Part shown: piece after piece, positions 9,149 to 17,804 of the stretch
Numbering within the stretch: the stretch's first letter is position 1
Layout of the letters: each line of letters starts with the position of its first letter
Source of the DNA: Oxalobacter formigenes
GTDB taxonomy: Bacteria > Pseudomonadota > Gammaproteobacteria > Burkholderiales > Burkholderiaceae_D
Strand: one strand, 5' to 3'
Length of the DNA stretch: 64,000 nucleotides
NCBI RefSeq assembly: GCF_027158485.1
Contig: NZ_JAMKYJ010000009.1
Program-made: the position numbers and the translations under genes
Notes under the pieces: model-generated
What the model saw: the letters and a program-made list of their open reading frames with translations, nothing else
Databases searched by the model: none
Told to the model about the DNA's origin: nothing

Positions 9149-9946
9149 TCAGACGTACTTGTTTTTCCATTCACGCATGGCTGCAAAAGCGTTGACTGGA
9201 TCGTGATCTTTCAGTTTGCCAAGCGATTCCAGCCGTTTCATGACTTCTTCCCTGTCAGCCCGTAAAAATGGATTCGTCGCTTTTTCAAGCCCGATAGTGG
9301 ATGGCAAGGTCGGCTGCCGACGGTTGCGTTTGGCGACGTCTTCCTTGATCCGGGCGGCCAGCGCCTTGCTGTCGGGTTCGATTTCACGGGCGAATTTCAG
9401 ATTGGACAGGGTGTATTCATGCCCGGCAAATACTTCAACGTCGTCCGGCAACGCTGCCAGTTTGGAAAGCGATGTCCACATCTGTTCCGGCGTACCTTCG
9501 AACATGCGGCCGCAACCGGCACCGAACAGCATGTCTCCGCAAAAGAGCCATTTCTCTTTTTTGGCATAATAGGCAATGTGACCTTTGGTATGGCCAGGTA
9601 CGTCCAGCACGGACAGCTGCAAATTGTCCAATTCGAAAATCGTGACGATATCGCCTTCCTGCACCGGTTGCGTGACGGATTCGATCGGGTCGAAACGCGG
9701 GCCGTAAACGGGAACGGAATATTCCTGAAGCAGACGGCTGACACCGCCGATATGGTCTTCATGGCGATGAGTCAGTACAATGGCACACAGTTTTAAGGAA
9801 CGTTTTTGTAAAGCGGCCAGTACGGGGCCTGCCTCACCGGGATCGACGATGACCGCCTCTTTCCGGTTATCGATCATCCAGATATAGTTATCGTTGAATG
9901 CAGGAATGGGACTGACCTGAAGGGTTTGATCGGTCGAAGATGGCAT
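9149..9946 (-). CDS. gloB: Hydroxyacylglutathione hydrolase (glyoxalase II)
   Basis: A 265-residue metallo-beta-lactamase-fold enzyme that hydrolyses S-lactoylglutathione to lactate and glutathione, completing methylglyoxal detoxification. Metal ligands are visible: THRHEDH near residue 60, GHTKGH near 118, CGDMLF near 137 and GHEYT near 175. The C-terminal hydroxyacylglutathione-binding region (FLRADREEV) is present, and the length matches the family. It is divergent from rnhA with about 80 bases between them. In many proteobacteria a methyltransferase gene sits between these two; here it does not. Confidence 0.95.
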   Translation of the reverse strand: MPSSTDQTLQVSPIPAFNDNYIWMIDNRKEAVIVDPGEAGPVLAALQKRSLKLCAIVLTHRHEDHIGGVSRLLQEYSVPVYGPRFDPIESVTQPVQEGDIVTIFELDNLQLSVLDVPGHTKGHIAYYAKKEKWLFCGDMLFGAGCGRMFEGTPEQMWTSLSKLAALPDDVEVFAGHEYTLSNLKFAREIEPDSKALAARIKEDVAKRNRRQPTLPSTIGLEKATNPFLRADREEVMKRLESLGKLKDHDPVNAFAAMREWKNKYV

Positions 9947-10027
9947 AGTGTCTCCAGCGGCGAAAAAAATTTATTATAACCAGAGAATCTGGTGAATGTT
10001 TGAGATTGACAGATGATGTGTGAAAAA

Positions 10028-10462
10028 ATGAATGAAGTGGAAATTTATACGGATGGTGCCTGTCGCGGCAATCCCGGCCCGGGTGGATGGGGGGTATGGA
10101 TGATTGCGGGGGGGCATGAAAAGGAATTGTTTGGCGGAGATGCCGATACGACAAACAATCGCATGGAACTGATGGCGGTGATCGAGGCTTTGAGGGCCCT
10201 GAAGCGACCTTGCAAGGTGGTTCTGCATACTGACAGCCAGTACGTCCAGAAGGGCATTTCGGAATGGATTCATAAATGGAAAGCCCGTGGCTGGAGAACG
10301 GCGGATAAAAAACTGGTGAAAAACGTCGATCTCTGGATGGAGCTGGATCAGGCGAGGGCACAGCATGACATCGACTGGAGGTGGATCAAGGGGCATGCCG
10401 GTCATGAAGGCAATGAAAAGGCGGATCAGCTTGCCAATAAAGGGGTCGATTCGGTTTTGTAA
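10028..10462 (+). CDS. rnhA: Ribonuclease HI
   Basis: A 144-residue RNase HI that cleaves the RNA strand of RNA-DNA hybrids. The catalytic acidic residues are in place: YTDGACRGNPGPGG (first Asp), NNRMELMAV (Glu), HTDSQYV (Asp) and NEKADQLA (last Asp), with the basic handle WIHKWKARGW. The ATG at 10028 gives the usual MNxVEIYTDG beginning; ATGs at 10013 and 10016 are in frame and would add up to five residues, and none has a strong Shine-Dalgarno sequence. dnaQ, often next to rnhA, is not adjacent here. Confidence 0.95.
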   Translation: MNEVEIYTDGACRGNPGPGGWGVWMIAGGHEKELFGGDADTTNNRMELMAVIEALRALKRPCKVVLHTDSQYVQKGISEWIHKWKARGWRTADKKLVKNVDLWMELDQARAQHDIDWRWIKGHAGHEGNEKADQLANKGVDSVL

Positions 10463-10484
10463 TTTTTCGGAATTGGAAGGAGTC

Positions 10485-10736
10485 ATGCAAATGATCAGAT
10501 GGCTGATTGCGGTTCTCTTGTCTTGCAGTTTTTCCACAGCAGCGATAGCTGCTTCAGCAGTGACTGGACCGGAGGTGTACGGATTCCGGGTGGAAAAAAT
10601 CAGCAAGGACGACGACGCTTATCGTCAGGGCAATATTTACCTGTTGACCGGGCCTGATGGTCGGGAACAATATATTATTGTCAGGGATTTAAGTGGAGCG
10701 GTTGCTATTGTGAAACGGGAACCGGTCAGGAAATAA
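10485..10736 (+). CDS. Small secreted or periplasmic protein
   Basis: An 83-residue protein with a clear signal peptide (hydrophobic core about residues 5-20, likely cleavage after AIA). The mature part of about 60 residues contains GFRVEKISKDDDAYRQGNIY and ends in a basic tail; I do not recognise the family with certainty. The ATG at 10485 follows GGAAGGAG, a strong ribosome-binding site, which decides the start although the frame is open further upstream inside rnhA. It lies 22 bases after rnhA and is probably co-transcribed with it. Function unknown. Confidence 0.7.
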   Translation: MQMIRWLIAVLLSCSFSTAAIAASAVTGPEVYGFRVEKISKDDDAYRQGNIYLLTGPDGREQYIIVRDLSGAVAIVKREPVRK

Positions 10737-10767
10737 AACCGGCGCATATTATTGTTTGTACGGAATG

Positions 10768-10809
10768 AAAAAGAGCGGTTTGCACGAAAAAAGTGCAAGC
10801 CGCTCTTTT
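10768..10809. terminator. Bidirectional terminator
   Basis: AAAAGAGCGG and TTGCAC pair with GTGCAA and CCGCTCTTTT, giving a long stem with one mismatch around an A-rich loop, with A and T runs on its sides. It separates the rnhA unit from the convergent ABC-F gene. Confidence 0.9.
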
Positions 10810-10829
10810 ATTGTGCAGGCAAGTTGTTT

Positions 10830-12794
10830 TCATGAAGAAAGCAGGTTTTCCAGTTCATCCTGTTTTTCAAGCCACTCTTCTTCAAGAGCACCAAGCACTT
10901 TGGTGCATTCCACCTGGTCGGCCAGGAGTTTTTTCAGCTTGTCTTTGTTGGCCTGTTCGTAAATGGCCGGATCAGTCAGCTGGCTGTCGATAGCGGATTT
11001 TTTGTCGTTCAGTTTGCCGATTTCGTTTTCCAGCCAGTTCAGGCGTTTTTCAAGCGGTTTTTTCAGCGCTGACAGGCGTTGCCGTTCTTCCGCTTCCAGC
11101 CGTTTTTGCTCTTTGCGGTCAATGGCTTGTCTGGCCTGTAAATCTGCCGGTGCATCGTTATGGTGCACGCTGTTTTTTTCGAGGTGGATTTTAAAGAGCC
11201 AGTCCCGGTAATCGTCCAGATCGCCGTCGAATTCTTTCAGCTTTCCTTCGGAAACGATATAGAACCGGTCTGTCGTCGCTCTCAGAAGATGGCGATCATG
11301 CGAGACAAGCAAAAGCGTGCCTTCATACTGGGCAAGTGCCTCGGTCAGGGCTTCGCGCATGTCGAGGTCGAGATGGTTGGTCGGTTCGTCCAGGAGCAAC
11401 AGGTTCGGACGTTCCCAGACAATCAGGGCGAGCGCAAGCCGCGCTTTTTCGCCACCGGAAAAGGGAGCGACAGGGCTGGTCGCCATTTCGCCGTGGAAGT
11501 TGAAGCTGCCCAGAAAGTTGCGCAATTCCTGTTCACGGGTGTCTGGCGCAATTTTCATCAGGTGCCAGAGGGGCGATTCCTCGTTTCGCAGCATCTCAAC
11601 CTGATGCTGGGCGAAGTAACCGATTTTCAGACCCTTGCCGGTCGTGAATTTGCCGGAAAGCGGTTCCAGCCCGGCTGCCACGGTTTTGATGAACGTCGAT
11701 TTGCCTGCGCCGTTCACACCGAGAAGGCCGATTCGTTCGCCAGTCTGGAGAGCGAACTGGATATCTTTTACGATCGGTGTGGTCGAAACGATATCGCCAT
11801 TGGCATCCCTGTCGGTATATCCGGCGGTCAGCCCGTTCATGACGAGTAACGGATTCGGAGAGGATTCCGGCTCGAAAAATTCGAAGGAAAATTCGGCGGC
11901 GGCACGCAATGGTGCCAGCTCTTCCATTTTTTCCAGTGCCTTGATACGGCTCTGGGCTTGTCGTGCTTTGGTTGCCTTGTACTGGAAACGGCTGATGTAG
12001 GATTGCAAATGCGCCCGACGCTTGGCCTGTTTTTCGATCATGCTTTGCATCAGCGTCATCTGCTCGGCGCGCTGGCGTTCGAAGGCTGAATAATTGCCTG
12101 CGTAGCGTTTCAGCTTGCCGTCGTCGATGTGTAGGATGACGTTGGCGATGCCGTCCAGAAAATCGCGGTCATGCGAAATGACGATCAATGTGCCGCTATA
12201 GCGTTTGAGCCAGTCTTCGAGCCAGAGAATGGCATCGAGATCCAGATGGTTGGTCGGTTCATCCAGCAGCAAGAGATCGGATGGACACATCAAGGCCTGT
12301 GCCAGATTCAGGCGCATGCGCCAGCCACCCGAAAAGGTCGAGACATTGCGTTGCATCTGGTCCATTGAAAAGCCGAGGCCCAGCAAAAGCTGTTCGGCAC
12401 GGGATTTGACGGTATAAATGCCTGCGTCGGCCAGTGCGGTATGCAGTTCGGCAATGCGCATGCCCGCAGCGGCGTCTTGTTCTCTGGCTTCGAGTTCGGC
12501 CAGTTCGGCTTCGAGCGCACGCAAGTGTGTGTCGCCGTCGATAGCGTATTCAATTGCAGGCCGTTCAAGCGCAGGTGTTTCCTGTGCGACGTGGGAGATT
12601 CGCCATGCTGATGGAAAATCGATATCGCCACCATCAACGTGCAATTCGCCCATCAGAAGGGCGAAAAGACTTGTTTTGCCTGCGCCATTCGGGCCGACCA
12701 GACCGATTTTTTCACCGGGATTCAAGGTCGCTTCGGCTTTTTCAAACAGCGGCTTCGTGCCGCGCATGAGCGAAAATTGCTGGAAACGGATCAT
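10830..12794 (-). CDS. ABC-F family ATPase, YheS-like
   Basis: A 654-residue soluble protein with two ABC nucleotide-binding domains and no membrane domain, as in ABC-F translation factors that act on the ribosomal E site. Domain 1 has GPNGAGKTS, SGGWRMRLNLAQAL and LLLDEPTNHLD; domain 2 has GVNGAGKST, SGGEKARLALALIV and LLLDEPTNHLD. The linker between the domains carries the basic coiled coil (about 240-300), and a C-terminal coiled coil (about 560-650) is present. The N-terminus fits the YheS/Uup group best. It overlaps the upstream prmB stop by 4 bases (ATGA), so translational coupling is likely. Confidence 0.9.
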   Translation of the reverse strand: MIRFQQFSLMRGTKPLFEKAEATLNPGEKIGLVGPNGAGKTSLFALLMGELHVDGGDIDFPSAWRISHVAQETPALERPAIEYAIDGDTHLRALEAELAELEAREQDAAAGMRIAELHTALADAGIYTVKSRAEQLLLGLGFSMDQMQRNVSTFSGGWRMRLNLAQALMCPSDLLLLDEPTNHLDLDAILWLEDWLKRYSGTLIVISHDRDFLDGIANVILHIDDGKLKRYAGNYSAFERQRAEQMTLMQSMIEKQAKRRAHLQSYISRFQYKATKARQAQSRIKALEKMEELAPLRAAAEFSFEFFEPESSPNPLLVMNGLTAGYTDRDANGDIVSTTPIVKDIQFALQTGERIGLLGVNGAGKSTFIKTVAAGLEPLSGKFTTGKGLKIGYFAQHQVEMLRNEESPLWHLMKIAPDTREQELRNFLGSFNFHGEMATSPVAPFSGGEKARLALALIVWERPNLLLLDEPTNHLDLDMREALTEALAQYEGTLLLVSHDRHLLRATTDRFYIVSEGKLKEFDGDLDDYRDWLFKIHLEKNSVHHNDAPADLQARQAIDRKEQKRLEAEERQRLSALKKPLEKRLNWLENEIGKLNDKKSAIDSQLTDPAIYEQANKDKLKKLLADQVECTKVLGALEEEWLEKQDELENLLSS

Positions 12795-13699
12795 GCTTTG
12801 CCAAGACCCTTCAATTGTTCAGCCGTCAGCAGGAAAACACGGTCGTCCCCACCGGAAGTGGAGAGCCATGTCAATTCCAGTTCGGGAAAAGCGGCAATCG
12901 CGTTTTCGGCTTCGTTGCCGATTTCGACGATCAACAGGCCATCGTCAGTCAGTTTTTCCCCCGCTGTCCTGACGATGCGGCGCACGATGTCCATTCCGTC
13001 GAAACCGCCTGCCAGCGCCATTTGCGGTTCATGCATGTATTCGGGTGGCAAGTCGTCCATCGAGGACTGGTTGACGTATGGCGGGTTGGTGACGATCAAC
13101 TGGTATTGTTTGTCAGGGATGCCGTCGTACAAGTCGGCGTGATGCAGCTTGACACGGTCCTTCAACTGATAGTTGTTGATGTTCGTCTGGGCAATCCCCA
13201 GCGCGGCAGGAGACAGTTCGACGGCATCGACGGTGGCGTTTTCGAACACGTCAGCCAGCATGATGGCAAGACAGCCGGAACCGGTGCAGAGTTCAAGAAT
13301 ATCGGTCACGCCCTCCGGATCGATTATCCAGGGAGAAAACTGTTCGACGATCAGTTCGGCCAGAAAGGAGCGTGGAATGATGACGCCTTTTTCAACGTAG
13401 AAGGAATAACCTTGCAAAAACGCTTCGTTGGTCAGGTAAGCGGCCGGGATGCGTTCATCTGCCCGGCGGTCAATGATATTGACGACGTTTTCGATTTCTT
13501 CAGGCAGGAGTTTCGCATCCAGGAAAGGGTCGAGTTCATCCAGCGGGAGCGACAGGGTATGAAGGATAAGGAAAACGGCTTCATCCCATGCGTTTTCACT
13601 GCCGTGGCCGAAAAAGAGTTTTTCACGGTTAAAACGCGTGACGGCATAGCGCAGCAGGTCGCGCACGGTGGAAAACGTGCTGGCGTGTGGTGTATTCAT
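12791..13699 (-). CDS. prmB: Ribosomal protein L3 N5-glutamine methyltransferase
   Basis: A 302-residue class I methyltransferase of the HemK/PrmB family, which methylates a glutamine of ribosomal protein L3. The NPPYV catalytic motif is present near residue 197, with the SAM-binding ELCTGSGCLAI motif near 135. The N-terminal helical domain (VRDLLRYAVTRFN, WDEAVFLILHTL) is the PrmB type rather than PrmC. I choose the ATG at 13699, giving MNTPHASTF as in relatives; an upstream in-frame ATG at 13723 lies inside a hairpin and is less likely. It is coupled to the ABC-F gene by a 4-base overlap and follows the dap genes. Confidence 0.9.
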   Translation of the reverse strand: MNTPHASTFSTVRDLLRYAVTRFNREKLFFGHGSENAWDEAVFLILHTLSLPLDELDPFLDAKLLPEEIENVVNIIDRRADERIPAAYLTNEAFLQGYSFYVEKGVIIPRSFLAELIVEQFSPWIIDPEGVTDILELCTGSGCLAIMLADVFENATVDAVELSPAALGIAQTNINNYQLKDRVKLHHADLYDGIPDKQYQLIVTNPPYVNQSSMDDLPPEYMHEPQMALAGGFDGMDIVRRIVRTAGEKLTDDGLLIVEIGNEAENAIAAFPELELTWLSTSGGDDRVFLLTAEQLKGLGKA

Positions 13700-13721
13700 G
13701 GTGTCGGTCAATTCATGAAAC

Positions 13722-13747
13722 AAGGGCCCGGTTGTGACCGGACCCTT
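13722..13747 (-). other. Hairpin between dapE and prmB
   Basis: AAGGG-CCGGT pairs with ACCGG-CCCTT across one mismatch around a 4-base loop. Read leftward it is followed only by TTGTTTC, so it is a weak terminator or an mRNA-processing hairpin rather than a clear stop. A smaller CCGGT/ACCGG hairpin lies at about 13777-13789. Confidence 0.5.
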
Positions 13748-13823
13748 ACAGGTAATCGGAATGTTCGCCAGTATAACCGGTGTGACCGGCTAAAAACAGC
13801 GCATTGAAAAACAATCCGGCATT

Positions 13824-14951
13824 TTACAGGAAGAGTTTTTCCAGTGTACGCCGATAGATGTCGGTCAAGGGCTGGATGTCTGAAACAGGCACGTTTTCAT
13901 CGATCTGGTGAATGCTTTCCGTCACTGGTCCGAATTCGACGACTTGAGGGCAGATGCGGGCGATAAAACGTCCGTCGGAGGTTCCGCCGGTTGTGGAGAG
14001 TTCCGGGGTGATGCCGGTTTTTTCCTTTATGGCTTCCGACAAGGCGTCACAGAGCGAGCCGCGAGGTGTCAGAAAGGGAACACCGGAATAATTCCAGTCG
14101 AGCCGGTAATTCAGGCCATGTTTGTCCAGAATGGCACAGACGCGTTCTTTCAGGCTGTCCACCGTACTGGCGGTACAAAAACGGAAATTGAATTCGACGA
14201 ACAGTTCACCCGGAATGACATTGTTGGCGCCTGTTCCTGCGTGGATATTGGAAATCTGCCATGTCGTCGGTTCATAGTATTCATTGCCCTTGTCCCATAC
14301 GGTCGCCGAGAGTTCCGCGATGGCAGGAGCCGCCAGATGGATCGGGTTGGCTGCGCGTTTCGGATAGGCGATATGGCCCTGTTTGCCGATAACGGTCAGT
14401 TTGCCGCAGAGTGAACCACGCCGGCCATTCTTGATCGTATCGCCCAGTTTTGTCAGGGAACTCGGTTCGCCGACGATACAGTAATCGGGATGAATGCCGC
14501 GTTCGTCGAGCAGCTTGACAACGACGTCCGTTCCATCCACGGCGATACCTTCCTCATCGCTGGTGAAGATGAAACCGATCGAGCCTTTGTAGTCGGGATG
14601 GGACAGGATAAAATCCCTGGCGGCAATGACCATTGCCGCATCCGAGGTTTTCATGTCGGATGCGCCACGTCCGTAGAGACGGCCATTACGTACGGTTGGC
14701 GTGAACGGATCGGAGCCCCATTTTTCGACCGGGCCGGTCGGCACAACGTCGGTATGGCCTGCGAATACAAGGAGGGGGCCACTGGTACCATGACGTGCCC
14801 AGAGATTGGTGACGCCATTGCTGACGATGGTTTCGCATTCGAATCCCAGTGGTTTCAACTGGTCGATGATCAGTTTCTGGCAGTTTTTGTCGTCCGGAGT
14901 AATGGATGGCTCGGCAATCAGTGCGCTGGCCAGTTCGAAGGTCGAATTCAT
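13824..14951 (-). CDS. dapE: Succinyl-diaminopimelate desuccinylase
   Basis: A 375-residue M20-family metallohydrolase that removes succinate from N-succinyl-LL-diaminopimelate in lysine and peptidoglycan precursor synthesis. Visible metal and catalytic motifs are GHTDVVPTG (near 65), YGRGASDMK (near 92) and SDEEG (near 131), with the dimerisation domain in the middle and GTSDGRF (near 320). Length and sequence are full. AAAGGAG precedes the ATG. It lies 21 bases after dapD in the same direction. Confidence 0.96.
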   Translation of the reverse strand: MNSTFELASALIAEPSITPDDKNCQKLIIDQLKPLGFECETIVSNGVTNLWARHGTSGPLLVFAGHTDVVPTGPVEKWGSDPFTPTVRNGRLYGRGASDMKTSDAAMVIAARDFILSHPDYKGSIGFIFTSDEEGIAVDGTDVVVKLLDERGIHPDYCIVGEPSSLTKLGDTIKNGRRGSLCGKLTVIGKQGHIAYPKRAANPIHLAAPAIAELSATVWDKGNEYYEPTTWQISNIHAGTGANNVIPGELFVEFNFRFCTASTVDSLKERVCAILDKHGLNYRLDWNYSGVPFLTPRGSLCDALSEAIKEKTGITPELSTTGGTSDGRFIARICPQVVEFGPVTESIHQIDENVPVSDIQPLTDIYRRTLEKLFL

Positions 14952-14972
14952 GGCGTCTCCTTTGCTTGTCGC

Positions 14973-15818
14973 TCAGTTATCCCGTAACAGGTCGTTGATC
15001 GCGGTTTTGGCACGCGTTACGGCGTTCACGCGCTTGACGATTACTGCACAGTATAAACTGTATTTCCCACCCGGATCAGGGATATTTCCCGGAACGACGA
15101 CGGAACCGGAAGGGACGCGGCCATACAGGATACGGTCGTTTTCGCGGTCGTAAATGCGGGTGGACTGCCCGATATAGACGCCCATCGAGATGACGCTGTT
15201 TTCCTCGACAATCACTCCTTCGACGATTTCAGAACGGGCACCGATAAAGCAGTTGTCCTCGATGATGGTCGGATTGGCCTGCATCGGTTCCAGTACACCA
15301 CCGATTCCGACGCCACCGGACAGGTGGACGTGTTTGCCGATCTGGGCGCAGGAACCGACGGTTGCCCAGGTATCGATCATGGTGCCTTCTCCTACGTAAG
15401 CGCCGATATTGACGAAGGAGGGCATCATGACGACGTTTTTGCCGATATAGCTGCCCAGACGGGCAACGGCAGGGGGGACGACACGGAAACCGGCTTTGGC
15501 AAAGTCCTCTTGTGTGTAATTGGCGAATTTGCTGGTGACCTTGTCATAAAAGTGGAGCGCGGGCGAGCCGTCTGCACCGACCGGCATCGCAAAGTTTTCC
15601 TGAAGGCGGAAGGAGAGTAGAACCGCCTTTTTGGTCCACTGGTTGACGATCCATTCGCCATTCTTTTTTTCCGCAACGCGAAGTTGTCCGCAATCAAGCT
15701 GCCGGATTACTTCGGCAATCGCCGCGCGGAGAATGGGAGAAGTATCGCCCGCTGCAAAACTGTCCCGGTTTTCCCAGGCTTCTTCGATGATTTGTTTGAG
15801 TTGTTCTTCCTGTGACAT
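14973..15818 (-). CDS. dapD: Tetrahydrodipicolinate N-succinyltransferase
   Basis: A 281-residue left-handed beta-helix acyltransferase that succinylates tetrahydrodipicolinate, committing the pathway to the succinylase branch. The hexapeptide repeat region is seen from about residue 110 (GKNVVMMPSFVNIGAYVG) to about 235, with the GGVGIGGVLEP loop. The length is normal. AGGAAAA precedes the start. It is the middle gene of dapC-dapD-dapE. Confidence 0.96.
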   Translation of the reverse strand: MSQEEQLKQIIEEAWENRDSFAAGDTSPILRAAIAEVIRQLDCGQLRVAEKKNGEWIVNQWTKKAVLLSFRLQENFAMPVGADGSPALHFYDKVTSKFANYTQEDFAKAGFRVVPPAVARLGSYIGKNVVMMPSFVNIGAYVGEGTMIDTWATVGSCAQIGKHVHLSGGVGIGGVLEPMQANPTIIEDNCFIGARSEIVEGVIVEENSVISMGVYIGQSTRIYDRENDRILYGRVPSGSVVVPGNIPDPGGKYSLYCAVIVKRVNAVTRAKTAINDLLRDN

Positions 15819-15854
15819 GGTGTTTTCCTGTTTCTCGTTTTTTCAGTATGTTGT

Positions 15855-17063
15855 TTACAGTTCGCGTCTTTGGGTTTTGACGAATTCAACGATGCGCAAA
15901 ATACCTTCCAGACATTCGGCAGGTTCGGCAACCAGCGCAAGTCGAATCCGGTTTTTGCCGGGGTTGATGCCGTTGGCTTCTCTGGCCAGATAGCTGCCGG
16001 GCAGGACGGTGACGTTGAATTTTTCGTAAAGCTTTCGGGCAAATTCGGTGTCGGACAGACCTGTCCGTTCGAATACTTCGGCCCAGAGATAAAAACTGGC
16101 GTCCGGCATCGATACGTTCAGTGCCTGCTGCAAAAGAGGCACTGCTTCACGGAATTTGGCGATATATTTGGCGCGGTTTTCTTCAACGTGCTTTTCGTCG
16201 TCCCATGCGGCAACGGAGGCGGCCTGTATCGTTTCGCTCATGGCGGTACCGTGATAGGTACGGTAGAGCAGGAATTGTCTGATGATTTGTGCGTCGCCTG
16301 CGACGAAACCAGAACGCATGCCGGGAACATTGGAGCGTTTCGACAGGGAAGAAAGCATGATGAGGCGGCGATAATCCTTGCGTCCAAGCCGGTATGCCGC
16401 TTCCAGTCCTCCAGGAGGCGGGGCGTCGAAATAAATTTCCGAATAACATTCATCCGATGCGATGACGAATCCGTAACGGTCGGAGAGTTCGAACAGCTTT
16501 TTCCATTGTTCCAGATCCATGACCGCCCCGGTCGGATTTCCGGGGGAACAGACGTAAACGAGTTTTGTCTTTTGCCAGACGGTTTCAGGCACGCTGTCGT
16601 AGTCACAGCCGAAATTTTTTTCTGCAACTGCATTGACAAAATAAGGTTCCGCTCCGGCCAGATAAGTGGCACCTTCATAAATCTGATAAAACGGGTTGGG
16701 ACAAACGACGATGCCATGTTCAGACGGGTCGAGTACGGTCTGGGCCAGCGAAAAGAGTGCTTCCCGTGATCCGAGTGTCGGCAGGATCTGGCTTGCAGGA
16801 TCCGGGGCCGGGATTTTGTAACGTCTGTTCAGCCAGACAGCAATCGATTCCCTCAGGGCGAGTGTTCCCAGCGTTGCAGGGTATTTTGACAAGCCGTCCA
16901 GATTGTCGCGCAGGGCACGACGGATGAACGAGGGTGTGCTGTGTTTCGGTTCGCCAATACCGAAATTGATATGGCTGATAGCCGGGTCCGGACGATTGAT
17001 GGCAAACAGTTTCCTGAGCTTTTCAAAAGGATAAGGCTGCAAACGGTTCAATAAAGGATTCAT
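15855..17063 (-). CDS. dapC: Succinyldiaminopimelate transaminase
   Basis: A 402-residue class I/II PLP aminotransferase. The lysine for the Schiff base is in SSLSKRSNVPGMRSG near residue 240, with the cofactor contacts in FYQIYEGATYL and NPTGAV. It begins MNPLLNRLQPYPFEKL, which is characteristic of DapC in Burkholderiales, and it stands first in a dap cluster, so the assignment as N-succinyl-L,L-diaminopimelate transaminase is strong. I use the ATG at 17063 rather than an in-frame TTG at 17075. A Fur-box-like sequence lies 39-57 bases upstream of this start. Confidence 0.92.
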   Translation of the reverse strand: MNPLLNRLQPYPFEKLRKLFAINRPDPAISHINFGIGEPKHSTPSFIRRALRDNLDGLSKYPATLGTLALRESIAVWLNRRYKIPAPDPASQILPTLGSREALFSLAQTVLDPSEHGIVVCPNPFYQIYEGATYLAGAEPYFVNAVAEKNFGCDYDSVPETVWQKTKLVYVCSPGNPTGAVMDLEQWKKLFELSDRYGFVIASDECYSEIYFDAPPPGGLEAAYRLGRKDYRRLIMLSSLSKRSNVPGMRSGFVAGDAQIIRQFLLYRTYHGTAMSETIQAASVAAWDDEKHVEENRAKYIAKFREAVPLLQQALNVSMPDASFYLWAEVFERTGLSDTEFARKLYEKFNVTVLPGSYLAREANGINPGKNRIRLALVAEPAECLEGILRIVEFVKTQRREL

Positions 17064-17101
17064 AGCTCGTTTCAACCGTAAAAAGGAATATCGTTAATTG
17101 T

Positions 17102-17120
17102 CTGAATGAGAATCATTATC
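17102..17120. promoter_or_regulatory. Fur-box-like operator upstream of dapC
   Basis: The site contains AATGAGAATCATTATC. Over 19 positions it agrees at 15 with the classical Fur consensus (ATAATGATAATCATTAT core). It is 39 bases from the dapC ATG and more than 450 from the microprotein gene on its other side, so dapC is the more likely target. Binding is inferred from sequence only. Confidence 0.55.
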
Positions 17121-17573
17121 GCATCATTTTCATTTTGTGTTGTTTGGTCGAAGGACAGTTCAAAATAAAGCAGGAATCGTGCCAATTTGGTGAGTCCGGG
17201 TTCACAAAAGGGCAGGATTTTTTGCGGCACGGTTTGGTGCAAAAAGCGAAAGAAAAAATGGACGCTTATTGATGAATTCGATAATGCGCTTTTGTCGTTT
17301 GAGGTCGAATGGTGATCGTGATGTGATGGATTGAAACAATACATCTAAATCAAAAGGTGCGTATTTGCATGAAAAAAACCGTTGAATGACGAGAACCGAA
17401 GCGTGACGGCGAAGTCTATTGGTATGTCTTCCCCGGTTGATATCCATCCGTATATTCCTTTCTCTGTCATGACGCGGTCACAAAGTGCGAATATTCTGTG
17501 CGTATCGGAGGGCACTTTCCCATAAGGCATTTGTCCGGAGGGTTGATCATCATTTTAAGGAAAGGATGCAATC
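17121..17573. other. Long intergenic region between dapC and the microprotein cassettes
   Basis: I see no convincing gene. The open frames on the minus strand have no ribosome-binding site and unnatural composition. A possible promoter for the microprotein gene is ATGACG, 17 bases, TATTCT at about 17468-17496. Confidence 0.4.
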
Positions 17574-17771
17574 ATGGATGTGGTTATCAACAAACGGAAG
17601 ATACGCGATACGGTTAAACAGATGGTCGATAATGGCCGGAAAAACCTGAAACAGGAAATCCGGAATCATCCGGCCAGTACGGTTTTTCAGGCTCCGTGTC
17701 CGATTAGAAACGGTTTCGGCTGGAATCCCTGGATGGCAGCCTCACCGTTTGTTGCACTAAAGCAATTCTGA
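17574..17771 (+). CDS. Microprotein A of a tandem cassette pair
   Basis: A 65-residue basic protein with no homologue I recognise. Support for being real: a strong AAGGAAAGG ribosome-binding site 8-9 bases before the ATG, a clean terminator 33 bases after the stop, and a paralogous neighbour. The N-terminal pattern MDxxIxKRxI is shared with microprotein B at 18069, and the leader DNA (GTTGATCAT...AAAGGAT...ATCATGGATG) and the terminator are also shared. The C-terminal half is different: soluble, with a Trp-Pro-Trp-rich segment (GFGWNPWM). No signal peptide or membrane segment is visible. Function unknown; possibilities include a regulatory or toxin-type small protein, which I cannot support further. 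Confidence 0.55.
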   Translation: MDVVINKRKIRDTVKQMVDNGRKNLKQEIRNHPASTVFQAPCPIRNGFGWNPWMAASPFVALKQF

Positions 17772-17804
17772 CTTTTTATTTGTCCTTAGAGTTTTTTTCA
17801 TTTT

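Noticed and set aside
17072..17530. Two adjoining minus-strand open frames before dapC
   Set aside because: No ribosome-binding sites, unnatural residue composition and overlap with the dapC start and the Fur-box-like site; they look like chance frames.
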